Shown in pieces: positions 25,329 to 33,527 of a stretch of DNA of 64,000 bases; within the stretch, counting starts at the first letter, position 1, and each line of letters starts with the position of its first letter. The stretch spans positions 62,001 through 126,000 of the forward strand of contig CAWIKX010000013.1 of assembly GCA_963836695.1 (NCBI GenBank), given 5' to 3'. The DNA is from Roseiarcus sp963836695 (GTDB taxonomy: Bacteria > Pseudomonadota > Alphaproteobacteria > Rhizobiales > Beijerinckiaceae). The notes beneath the pieces were generated by a model. The model searched no databases. It was not told the DNA's origin and saw only the letters and a list, made by a program, of their open reading frames with translations. A program made the position numbers and the translations under genes.

Positions 25329-26225
25329 ATGGACAAACCCATCCGTAAAGCCGTGCTGCCCGTGGCTGGTCTCGGCACGCGGTTTCTGCCCGCGACCAAG
25401 GCGATTCCCAAGGAGATGCTGACGGTCGTCGACCGGCCTATTCTTCAGCATGTCGTTGATGAGGCGCGCGAGGCGGGAATCGAGCATTTCATCTTCGTGA
25501 CTGGGCGCAACAAAGGGGTCATCGAGGATCACTTCGATAACGCCTATGAACTCGAGGAGACTCTCACACGGCGGGGCAAGAAGGCCGAACACGCCGCGCT
25601 CATGGCCGATCTTCCCGCCGCGGGCGCGACCAGCTTCACCCGCCAGCAGGGGCCGCTCGGCCTCGGCCACGCCGTCTGGTGCGCGCGCGAGATCGTCGGC
25701 GACGAACCCTTCGCCGTGCTGCTGCCTGATATGGTGACGAGGGCCGCATCGAACGGCCGACGTTGTCTTGCCCAGTGTGTGGAGGCGTATGCGAAGCATG
25801 GCGGCAATATCATTGCAGTCGAAGAAGTCCCTCCGGCCGAAACCCATCAATACGGAATTGTCGGCGTCGGCGCGGACCACGGCGCCACCTTCGAGATCAC
25901 CAAAATGGTCGAAAAGCCAAAGCAAGGAACGGCGCCTTCCAATCTCATCATTTCGGGCCGCTACATTCTCCAGCCGGAGATCTTTCCAATCCTGGAGCGG
26001 GTCGAAAAGGGCGCCGGAGGCGAGATCCAATTAACGGACGGCATGATCGAACTCTCGCGCAAGCAGTCGTTCCATGGAGCGCGTTTCGATGGAAGAACCT
26101 ACGATTGCGGGTCGAAGCTTGGTTTTCTCAGCGCGAACCTCGCCTTCGCCCTCGACCGGAGCGATATCGCGCCTGGCCTCAAGGAGGTGCTGCGCGAAAT
26201 GGGCTTCACGGGCAAGGGCGGCTGA
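25329..26225 (+). CDS. galU: UTP-glucose-1-phosphate uridylyltransferase
   Basis: A 298-residue nucleotidyltransferase making UDP-glucose from UTP and glucose-1-phosphate. The N-terminal nucleotide-binding stretch is LPVAGLGTRFLPATKAIPKE; FVTGRNKGVIEDHFD and GLGHAVWCAREIVGDEPFAV follow, and the C-terminal half has MVEKPKQGTAPSNL and the metal-binding region TYDCGSKLGFL. An ATG 9 bases after GAGGAACC is the start. With galE opposite and kdsD downstream it forms a surface polysaccharide precursor group. Confidence 0.95.
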   Translation: MDKPIRKAVLPVAGLGTRFLPATKAIPKEMLTVVDRPILQHVVDEAREAGIEHFIFVTGRNKGVIEDHFDNAYELEETLTRRGKKAEHAALMADLPAAGATSFTRQQGPLGLGHAVWCAREIVGDEPFAVLLPDMVTRAASNGRRCLAQCVEAYAKHGGNIIAVEEVPPAETHQYGIVGVGADHGATFEITKMVEKPKQGTAPSNLIISGRYILQPEIFPILERVEKGAGGEIQLTDGMIELSRKQSFHGARFDGRTYDCGSKLGFLSANLAFALDRSDIAPGLKEVLREMGFTGKGG

Positions 26226-26674
26226 GCCGGGAGACGCGCCCATTCTAGCCGCGCTCGATAGCTTGTCGTCAGACGGGCGTTCTTGTGAGCGCCCTTTGGA
26301 GTGCGGCCGGGAGCGGTCCTAAGGAGCCGCCGGGAAGGATCGACTGTCGTCAGCAACACCCAATTCGACGGCGATGCATTCTGCTCGAATGGGGCGTTTC
26401 GGCGAAGGGGGCCCTAGCCTTCCATCATTTTCTTACCAACCAATAATGTTCCTTCCTCGGGCGTGTGAGCTCGCGCTTCGGCGAAGGCGCCCGCCCCTCC
26501 GGGCGCTGACACGAGTTGTCGGATCAGGGGAATTCGAGAAATAGGCGATCTTTTATTGAGAAAACCAGAATCCTGCACTATGATCCTTGGGATGAAAAAC
26601 GCAACCGCCGATCAATTCACGCGTTGCGGGCCGCCGGCCCGTCGAGAAGGGAAGGAGCGCCGTTTGAGAGCATT

Positions 26675-26840
26675 GCGCACAACCCGAGACGCGAGTTGGA
26701 ATGCGGGCATAATTTTAATTTTTTTCCGCTGTAACCCTTTGAAAAGACCCGTTTCCGAAAAATAAATAAAAACAAATGAAAACAATTTTGCTTTCGTTTC
26801 CTTTCTTTTGCTTGCGCAAAACTCGCGTGGTGGTTGCGCG
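26675..26840 (+). repeat. Dispersed head-hairpin element, copy 2, in the 26226-26927 gap
   Basis: The head GTAACCCTTTGAAAAG (26731-26746) and CGAAAAATAAA are followed by an imperfect hairpin: AAATGAAAA (26774-26782), an 8-nt loop, CTTTCGTTT (26791-26799). Upstream, ACGCGAGTTGGAATGCGGG matches copy 3. The rest of this 700-base gap between galU and the kdsD-like gene shows no credible gene. Confidence 0.65.
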
Positions 26841-26927
26841 GACTCCCATCGAGGGCGCGCGGCGGGTCGAGTCGCGCCTTGGTCCTGGCATTTTCCAACT
26901 GCCCTCGCGAATGATAGATTGGCGGAG

Positions 26928-27920
26928 ATGATTCAGGAACAGACCAGCTACGTCCTGTCGGCGCTGCGCACTATCGGCAATGAGCGCAAAGGTCTCGACG
27001 CGCTCGAGAAGGCGATCCGCACGACCCGGGAAGGCGGACTCGGCGCCGCATTTTCGGAAGCCGTCAAGACGATCTCGGCCGCGCCCGGCCGGGTCATCGT
27101 GACCGGCATCGGCAAATCCGGGCATATCGCGCGCAAGATCGCCGCGACCCTCGCCTCGACCGGCGAGCCCGCCTTTTTCGTTCATCCGGCCGAGGCGAGC
27201 CACGGCGACCTCGGCATGGTGCAGACGGGCGATGTGGTGCTCGCTATCTCCTGGTCGGGCGAGACGTCCGAATTGGCGGCCATCGTCACTTTCGCCAAGC
27301 GCTACGCCATTCCGTTGATCGCCATGACCGCGGAGGCCAGCAGCACGCTTGGGCGGCAGGCCGACGTCTGCCTGACAATGCCGACCGCGCCTGAGGCCAG
27401 CCCCAACGGTCTCGAAGCCCCGACCACCTCGACGACGATGCAGCTCGTGCTCGGCGACGCGCTGGCAATCGCGCTGCTCGAAGGCCGAGGTTTCACCGCG
27501 CTCGACTTCCGCGCTCTTCATCCGGGCGGCAAGCTCGGGGCCAAGCTCATGCATGTGCGGGAAGTCATGCACACCGGCGACCGGATTCCGCGCGTCCTTG
27601 CGCGCGCCCGCATGGCCGAAGCGATTATCGAGATGAGCTCCAAAGGTTTTGGCTGCGTGGCCGCGCTCGACGACAGCGGCGCGCTGGTCGGTATCGTCAC
27701 GGACGGCGACCTGCGCCACCATCTCCAATCCAACTTTTCGCTCGAGACGCCGGTCGCCAACGTGATGACCCGCACGCCGCGCACCATCAGTCCCGACGCG
27801 TTGGTCGCGGAGGCGCTGGAGAAGATCAGCCGGAAGGGGGCCGCGCTTCCAGTCGTCGAGAACGGCGCTATCGTCGGGATCGTGCATTTCCACGACCTCA
27901 TGCGGGCTGGCGCGCTCTAA
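26928..27920 (+). CDS. kdsD: D-arabinose-5-phosphate isomerase (KdsD/KpsF family)
   Basis: A 330-residue protein with a SIS domain and two CBS domains, the normal layout. The ATG at 26928 gives MIQEQTSYVLSALRTIG. The SIS core has TGIGKSGHIARKIAATLAST, the HPAEASHGDLG catalytic-histidine region and SWSGETSEL; CBS repeats start at about residue 205 (VREVMHTGDRIPRV) and 270 (VANVMTRTPRTISP). It converts ribulose-5-phosphate to arabinose-5-phosphate for Kdo in lipopolysaccharide or capsule. Proximity to galU and galE fits envelope polysaccharide synthesis. Confidence 0.93.
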   Translation: MIQEQTSYVLSALRTIGNERKGLDALEKAIRTTREGGLGAAFSEAVKTISAAPGRVIVTGIGKSGHIARKIAATLASTGEPAFFVHPAEASHGDLGMVQTGDVVLAISWSGETSELAAIVTFAKRYAIPLIAMTAEASSTLGRQADVCLTMPTAPEASPNGLEAPTTSTTMQLVLGDALAIALLEGRGFTALDFRALHPGGKLGAKLMHVREVMHTGDRIPRVLARARMAEAIIEMSSKGFGCVAALDDSGALVGIVTDGDLRHHLQSNFSLETPVANVMTRTPRTISPDALVAEALEKISRKGAALPVVENGAIVGIVHFHDLMRAGAL

Positions 27921-27949
27921 CAGACACGCTCGTCCTGGGAGCGAGCCAA

Positions 27950-28207
27950 ATGGCCGACAAGACCACCCGAATTGGCGCAATCGTCGAGGTCATGCTCGAC
28001 ACTTGGGACTTGCCGGCCGATTGCAACGAGGGCGAACTCTATACTTACGCGGAGACGCTTTACGACCGGATCGAGACGGGCGACAGCAAGGATAAGCTCT
28101 ACGCCTACTTGTCCGAGGTGCAGGTCGACCACCTCGAAATGGCGAGATCCGACGCGTTCAAAGCGATTGTCGATCGGGTCGTCGAAATGGTCGGCCGGCC
28201 GAGCTAA
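27950..28207 (+). CDS. Conserved small acidic protein, unknown function
   Basis: An 85-residue soluble protein without signal or membrane segment, rich in acidic helices (GELYTYAETLYDRIETGD, VQVDHLEMARSDAF). GGGAGC stands 8 bases before the ATG. It lies 29 bases after the isomerase gene on the same strand, so it is probably cotranscribed. I do not recognise the family. Confidence 0.7.
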   Translation: MADKTTRIGAIVEVMLDTWDLPADCNEGELYTYAETLYDRIETGDSKDKLYAYLSEVQVDHLEMARSDAFKAIVDRVVEMVGRPS

Positions 28208-28400
28208 ACCCTGACGGCGGCTTTTTGAGCGCGCCTCGCTTCGCGGCAACATAGGCGGCGCATCGCCAAATAGGATTTTGATCTTATCTCGGAGTTTTCC
28301 AAGCGTATTTACACATTTATGATCTGTAATTCATCTTCCTGTTCATCTACGTCTCGTCCTCTACTAATCGGGAGGCGCGCTGAGTCCACATGACGAGCCG

Positions 28401-30446
28401 TTACGCCATCGCGCGCCGGCAGGATCGCGCGCTCAACACGACGAGGCCGCCAAGGCCCATCAAGAGCCAGCTCGCAGGTTCCGGAACCGGAACGCTCGTC
28501 AGGCGAATGTCGTTGCCCACGAGGCCGCGGTCAGCATTAAACGCATAGTCGATGCTGAAGCGGTACCAGGTCCCGTCAAACGCGGCGTTCGCCTGAGACC
28601 CTTCGCTGAACTCGCCCAAGATCGGGTCAGAGCCATCGTTGGTCAGAATGTCGAAGCTCTCGCCAGTCGCCGGCGCGGACAAAAGATCGAGGACGAGGTT
28701 GGCGCCGCCAAGGGAAACCGCGCCGGTGACGTTCAGGACGTCATTCGCGCCGGCCGCGGGATCGAGATCAATGACAAGGCTGCTGCCGGCGTTCAGCGTC
28801 GTGTCGCCCACGCTCAGAGCGCCGACTCCGTTTGCGCCCGGCGACAATTGGGCGCCCGCGTCCACGGTCACGGCTCCGGCGATGGAACCGGACAGGTTCG
28901 CCTTGCCGCTCATGACCTCGCTGTCAGCGAAGTTCGATACGGATCCGGTGTAGCTGAAACTGTTGCCTGTGCCGATGTCGAAAGTCAGCTTGTTCACACC
29001 GCCAGCGCCGCCATCCATGTCGCCAAGGACGGACGCTGCGCCGCCGGAGATCGTGACCTTGTTGTTGGCGTTCTGGCTGAGAAAGAGGGCCTTGCCGCTG
29101 CTCGAGCCGTCAATCTTCCCGGCGTTTGTGATCGTCAAGTCGTCGAAGCTGTTGCTGGCGTCGATCGCGGCGGCCGTCGTCCCGCCACCCTTGATCGTCG
29201 CGCCGGCCTGGTTGTCGATGGTCACGCTGTGGCCTGACGCATTGGCGCCGACCACCGCAATGCCCGCATCGCTGTCGCCCTTGATGAGGCCACCGACCTT
29301 ATTGGTGACGGTCGCATCGCCGTAGATCGGATCGCGCCCGCCGCCAGGACGGTCATTACCAGTCAGCGTGATGCCGCGACCGACGGCGTTGGTGTTGCCA
29401 GCCGCCACCGATCCCTCAATCGTGCCCGAGTTGACGATTGTGCCGCCGCCCACCGACATGCCTTCACTAAACGCCGGACCGTCGGCCTGCTGGCTAAAGG
29501 CGTTGAGCGAGCGGATTGTGCTGGTGTTGGTGAGGTGGACGAGGCCGTCCACGTCGACGCCGTCACCGTCATGATCGGCACCATCGCCAATGTCATGGCC
29601 ATTGCCGGTGATCGTTCCATGGTTGATGACGGTCACAACTTCGTTGGCGTTGAAGCCGTCAATGTTGATGCCCGAGCCGTTGTCGCCCTGAATCGTCGCT
29701 CCGGCGTTGTTGGTCACGCCCATCGTGAAGCTCACCGTGGCGTCGACCGCGCCGCCGGTAATTCCGTGCCGGCCGCCTTCGATCAGCCCGCCCGTGTCGT
29801 TGGTGACCTGCACGCCGCTATTGTTTTGCGCGTCGACACCGTCGCTGCTGCTACCGGTGGTGGTTGTGGATTTGATAGTGCCGGCGTTAAAGACCACGCC
29901 GTTGACGCCGGGCCTGACCGCATCGGCTTCAAAGGCGTGCATCACACCACCGGCATAGTTGTTGACCGTGTTGGCGCCCGAAAGAATGGCGTTGAAATCG
30001 ACGACCTGCGAGCCGCCAGCGGAGGCATTCAAAGAAGTCATCACGCCATAGTTGTTCAAGGTGACGCTGGCGGGTGACTTGTTCATCTGGATCACGTCGC
30101 CATCCGCCGACTGGATCAGCGCGCTCGAATTGGTGCTGCTGCCGTTGGTAATCACCAGGTCGGTGACGCCGGTATTGTCGCGGATCGCCCGGCCCGTCCC
30201 AGTTTGTTCAAGAGTGCCGAGGTTCGTCAGCGTCGCGTCGTTTCCGGTAATCGTGACCGCGTTCGTGCCTCCGCTGACGGTCAGCGATCCGGTGTCGGTG
30301 ATCGTTCCGGTCTGCCCAGCGCCAGACCCCAGGGTTTGCGGCGTGGTCGATGGGCCGGTGATGTTGAAGTTCGCCGCGGAGGCGCTTGATTCGGCTAAAA
30401 AGGCGAGGGCGGCGATCGCGCTAGTCTGGATGAGAATGGTCTTCAT
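28401..30446 (-). CDS. Large secreted PEP-CTERM protein with beta-solenoid repeats
   Basis: A 681-residue exported protein. A signal peptide (MKTILIQTSAIAALAFLAES) is followed by about 550 residues rich in Gly, Asn, Thr and Ser with recurring units such as VTNNAGATIQGDNGSG and ITNAGKIDGSSSG, typical of a right-handed beta-helix. The C-terminus is PVPEPASWLLMGLGGLVVL and then ARSCRR: a PEP motif, a transmembrane helix and a basic tail, the PEP-CTERM sorting signal processed by an exosortase. Such proteins go with extracellular polysaccharide. No exosortase is in this window. It differs from classical autotransporters in lacking a beta-barrel. Confidence 0.85.
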   Translation of the reverse strand: MKTILIQTSAIAALAFLAESSASAANFNITGPSTTPQTLGSGAGQTGTITDTGSLTVSGGTNAVTITGNDATLTNLGTLEQTGTGRAIRDNTGVTDLVITNGSSTNSSALIQSADGDVIQMNKSPASVTLNNYGVMTSLNASAGGSQVVDFNAILSGANTVNNYAGGVMHAFEADAVRPGVNGVVFNAGTIKSTTTTGSSSDGVDAQNNSGVQVTNDTGGLIEGGRHGITGGAVDATVSFTMGVTNNAGATIQGDNGSGINIDGFNANEVVTVINHGTITGNGHDIGDGADHDGDGVDVDGLVHLTNTSTIRSLNAFSQQADGPAFSEGMSVGGGTIVNSGTIEGSVAAGNTNAVGRGITLTGNDRPGGGRDPIYGDATVTNKVGGLIKGDSDAGIAVVGANASGHSVTIDNQAGATIKGGGTTAAAIDASNSFDDLTITNAGKIDGSSSGKALFLSQNANNKVTISGGAASVLGDMDGGAGGVNKLTFDIGTGNSFSYTGSVSNFADSEVMSGKANLSGSIAGAVTVDAGAQLSPGANGVGALSVGDTTLNAGSSLVIDLDPAAGANDVLNVTGAVSLGGANLVLDLLSAPATGESFDILTNDGSDPILGEFSEGSQANAAFDGTWYRFSIDYAFNADRGLVGNDIRLTSVPVPEPASWLLMGLGGLVVLSARSCRRAMA

Positions 30447-30667
30447 TGTGTGGGATGGTCCGAAAGGAGGTGGGTGACGCTGGCCGTCCGTCCAGAGAAC
30501 GGGTCAACCGGCGGCCCGATGATGGCGGCCGTATATGACTAAGGCATGTCACCGCGTTATCCCGGGTTCTTCGCCACCCCGCGTTCGCGGGATCCGCCCC
30601 TTGAAGGGATCGTGCACGCGCGTGTTGCTGGACGAGGGTTCGATGATCTGGCAAAGGTCGCGCTTCG

Positions 30668-30757
30668 GGAAGGATGGCCGAGTGGTTTAAGGCAGCGGTC
30701 TTGAAAACCGCCGTGGGCGCAAGTCCACCGTGAGTTCGAATCTCACTCCTTCCGCCA
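30668..30757 (+). tRNA. tRNA-Ser (anticodon TGA)
   Basis: A 90-nt class II tRNA: acceptor GGAAGGA/TCCTTCC, anticodon stem GCGGT/ACCGC around CTTGAAA, a long variable arm (CGTGGGCGCAAGTCCACCG), T-arm GAG TTCGAAT CTC, G discriminator and encoded CCA. Confidence 0.97.
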
Positions 30758-30776
30758 TGGTTTGAAGGCGGTTGTC

Positions 30777-31562
30777 TCAGAGGTCTTCGAGCGTCAGCTC
30801 CTGCCGCATGACGATATTGCCCGACATCAATCCGCAATCCACCGGGAGAGCCACGCCGGTGATCGCCGAGGCGGCGTCGGACGCCAAGAACCCGACCGCT
30901 TTCGCGACATCGACAGGCTCGACGATGCGGCCGAGAGGATACCAGCGCCGCAATGTTTCGAGGACCTTGGGATCCCTGGCGGCGCGCTTCTCCCAGGCTG
31001 GGGTTCGTATCGTGCCCGGCAGCACGATATTGGCGCGAATGCCATGAGGTCCATATTCCTGCGCCAATGAGCGGGTGAGCGAGATCATCGCCGCCTTGCC
31101 GGCGCTGTAGGCCGGATCGCCAAGCGCAGCGAGCCCGTTGACCGAACCGATATTGATGATGACGCCCGAATGTCGGGCCACCATGCCGGGGAGGACAGCT
31201 TGGGCGCAGAAATAGGCGCTGTCCACATTGACCTTAATCTCTTGCCGCCATCCTGCCGCATCCGTGCGGGCCAAGGTTCCATGGCTAGATCCGCCGGCGT
31301 TGTTGACGAGGATGTCGACTGGGCCCAACGCGCCGCTCAAGAACGCGAATGCACGCTCGACCTCCGCAGGTTCGGTGATGTCGGCGACAGCATGAGCGAA
31401 GCGTCTGGGGTCCGCTTTGAGTTCAGCAGCGAGGCCTTCGATACTCGTCTTCTTGTCGATCGCGGCGACCTTGGCGCCCTCGTCGATGAAGTAGCGGCAG
31501 AGGCTCTGCCCGACGCCCCCTGCAGCGCCGGTTATGGCGACCACTTTATCCCTGAATGTCAT
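30777..31562 (-). CDS. Short-chain dehydrogenase/reductase
   Basis: A 261-residue classical SDR. Cofactor motif TGAAGGVGQSL at residue 11, NNAGG around 88, catalytic Ser in IINIGSVNGL and YSAGK (Tyr and Lys) around 157. Asp in AAIDKK after beta-2 suggests NAD preference. It ends 20 bases after tRNA-Ser and heads the ABC/SDR catabolic cluster downstream end; the permease gene lies 46 bases upstream on the same strand, so the SDR is probably part of that operon and acts on the imported compound or its product. Confidence 0.9.
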   Translation of the reverse strand: MTFRDKVVAITGAAGGVGQSLCRYFIDEGAKVAAIDKKTSIEGLAAELKADPRRFAHAVADITEPAEVERAFAFLSGALGPVDILVNNAGGSSHGTLARTDAAGWRQEIKVNVDSAYFCAQAVLPGMVARHSGVIINIGSVNGLAALGDPAYSAGKAAMISLTRSLAQEYGPHGIRANIVLPGTIRTPAWEKRAARDPKVLETLRRWYPLGRIVEPVDVAKAVGFLASDAASAITGVALPVDCGLMSGNIVMRQELTLEDL

Positions 31563-31608
31563 GAGATCTTCTCGAAAGGCCCGTGTCTGCGAAAGCGCTG
31601 GCGTAGGC

Positions 31609-32490
31609 TTACCCCTTCAACGCCCCTTCCATGAGGCCCTTGAAGAATAGTTTCTGCGCCAGCGTGAAGGCGATGATGCCCGGCGTCACAACGATGACGT
31701 AGACGGCGGCGAGGTTTGGCCAAGCCCACTGTCCTTGCCCGCCTTGGGCAGCGGCGAGAACCACCGGCATGGTGCGTTTGGCCTCATCATCGACAAGTGT
31801 GAGACACAACAAATATTCGCCCCATGCCGCGACAAAATTGACGATGAAGATCACGACCAGTCCATTCCGCACCATGGGCAGGCCGACCTCCCACAGCGCC
31901 CGCCAATGGCCGGCCCCGTCGATCCTCGCCGATTCGAACATTTCGTGCGGCACGAGCTGAAACATGCTGCGCATGATCAGGATGCTGATCGCCAGTTGCA
32001 GCGTGACGTAGGGCAGTATGAGGCCGCTCGTGTTGTTGATCAGGCCGAGCCAATGCTGGGTCTCGTAAATGCTGATGATCGAGACGACGCGAACAGGAAA
32101 ATAGAGAGAAATAAGCAGCGCCGTTACAACGACACCTGAACCGAGGGGGCGGATGTGCACCAGTGCATAACCCGCAAGCACGGCGCAGGTCGTCGTGAGC
32201 AGAACCGTCGCGGCGGTGACATAGATGCTGTTGAACAGGTTCACCGGCAGCGTCGCGATGTGTTGAAAGACGAAGCTATAGTGCGTGAAATCGAAACGCT
32301 TCGGCCACAAATTGCCTTGCATAGCGTCGGGAAGCGACTTCACCGACATAATCAGCACCCAGGCGAGCGGCAGCAAAATGGCGAGATTGAATAGGTTGAT
32401 GATGACGTGGCGAAGCGCCGAGGTTCCGATCGATGAGCCGGGCTCCTCTCTGAGTTTGTTAATGTCGGCGTGGTCGGCTTCGAGCGTCAT
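31609..32490 (-). CDS. Carbohydrate ABC transporter permease (CUT1, MalG type)
   Basis: A 293-residue permease from the ATG at 32490 (MTLEADHADINKLREEP); AAAGG stands before it. Six hydrophobic segments and the EAA loop (EMFESARIDGAGHWRALWEVGLPMVRNG) are present, and FFKGLMEGALKG is the usual C-terminus. It starts two bases after the stop of the partner permease. No ATPase gene accompanies this transporter. Confidence 0.9.
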   Translation of the reverse strand: MTLEADHADINKLREEPGSSIGTSALRHVIINLFNLAILLPLAWVLIMSVKSLPDAMQGNLWPKRFDFTHYSFVFQHIATLPVNLFNSIYVTAATVLLTTTCAVLAGYALVHIRPLGSGVVVTALLISLYFPVRVVSIISIYETQHWLGLINNTSGLILPYVTLQLAISILIMRSMFQLVPHEMFESARIDGAGHWRALWEVGLPMVRNGLVVIFIVNFVAAWGEYLLCLTLVDDEAKRTMPVVLAAAQGGQGQWAWPNLAAVYVIVVTPGIIAFTLAQKLFFKGLMEGALKG

Positions 32491-32492
32491 CT

Positions 32493-33449
32493 TCAACCTT
32501 TCGGACGGAAGATCCAGATGAGCCCCGCCATGACGATCATCATGGCGATTGCCCCAATCATACCGATGGAGGCGCCATAACCTTGACGCCAGAGCCCGGT
32601 CTTGAACGCCTGGTCGTACATGAAAATCGTCCAGGTGTAGGTCGGCGAAGCGCGATTGAAGCCGCCAAAGATCAGATATTCGTCGATCACCGCCATCGCC
32701 GAGCCGAAGCGCAACACGACGAGAATCATCATGATCGGGGCCAGCCCCGGCCTTATCACGTGCCAGAACACCTGCCACTCGTTGGCGCCGTCGATGCGCG
32801 CGGCGTCCGACAGTTCCTTAGGAATGGCGGCGAGGCCGGCGATGAAGAAGATCGTGTGGTAGCCGAGTCCCCACCAGACTTCCATGATCGCAATCGCCGG
32901 AAGGGTGAGCGCGGTGCCGCCGAGCCATTGCGGCGCATTTTGGACGGTGAAGAGCCCGAACACATTGACCAGGAGATGATTGATCGGGCCGCTCTGATAA
33001 TTGTACATCCACTTCCACAGCACGAAGATCAGCGTGCTCGGAATGACCGCTGGGATGAGTAGGATCACACGGTAAACTGTGGCGAGGCGTTGATTCGCGA
33101 TCCGGTCGACGAGGATCGCGAGAAGCAGGGGAAGGATAATCGTCCCGGGCAGGAACATGAGGGTGAAGAGAGCCGCACGCCCGAGGCTCGCCCACATCAG
33201 CGGGTCGTGAAGCGCCTGCGCATAGTTGTCGAACCCGACCCATTGCGCAGGCTTGTCCGATAGGAGCTGGAAGTTCGTGAAGCTCATCCACAGAACGCGG
33301 ACGATCGGCCAGACCTGATAGCCGATAAAAAAGACGAGGGCCGGAACGAGAAACACCCACTCGTTCATGCCCTTCTGAAGAACTGGTAGGGGACCGCCGG
33401 CGACCCGCGCCCCGAGTTCAACTTCGTCGTCTACAATCGCTTGCGCCAT
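32493..33449 (-). CDS. Carbohydrate ABC transporter permease (CUT1, MalF type)
   Basis: A 318-residue permease with about six membrane segments. KELSDAARIDGANEWQVFWHVIRPGLAPIM is the EAA loop, and GLGYHTIFFIAGLAAIP precedes it. It lies 78 bases after the binding-protein gene, with a hairpin between them, and is coupled to the MalG-type gene. Substrate unknown. Confidence 0.91.
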   Translation of the reverse strand: MAQAIVDDEVELGARVAGGPLPVLQKGMNEWVFLVPALVFFIGYQVWPIVRVLWMSFTNFQLLSDKPAQWVGFDNYAQALHDPLMWASLGRAALFTLMFLPGTIILPLLLAILVDRIANQRLATVYRVILLIPAVIPSTLIFVLWKWMYNYQSGPINHLLVNVFGLFTVQNAPQWLGGTALTLPAIAIMEVWWGLGYHTIFFIAGLAAIPKELSDAARIDGANEWQVFWHVIRPGLAPIMMILVVLRFGSAMAVIDEYLIFGGFNRASPTYTWTIFMYDQAFKTGLWRQGYGASIGMIGAIAMMIVMAGLIWIFRPKG

Positions 33450-33497
33450 TCACCTAGTCCAGCCGATCCAACTGCGCAGCGCGCCGCCGGTTGTGAC

Positions 33498-33517
33498 GCG
33501 GCGGCTTTCGCCGCCGC
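33498..33517 (-). terminator. Hairpin between binding-protein and permease genes
   Basis: A perfect 8-bp stem GCGGCGGC-TTTC-GCCGCCGC in the 78-base gap after the binding-protein stop. As at 2378-2409, it probably sets a higher level of the binding protein; no U-run follows. Confidence 0.6.
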
Positions 33518-33527
33518 ATCCGGGCGA

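Noticed and set aside
24966..26030. 354-residue minus-strand frame
   Set aside because: Antisense to galU over most of its length; the last part is an off-frame reading of galE.
26715..27980. 421-residue minus-strand frame
   Set aside because: Antisense to kdsD; no domain and no start signal.
28401..30446. Classical type V autotransporter
   Set aside because: The beta-solenoid is similar but there is no C-terminal beta-barrel; the end is a PEP-CTERM signal.
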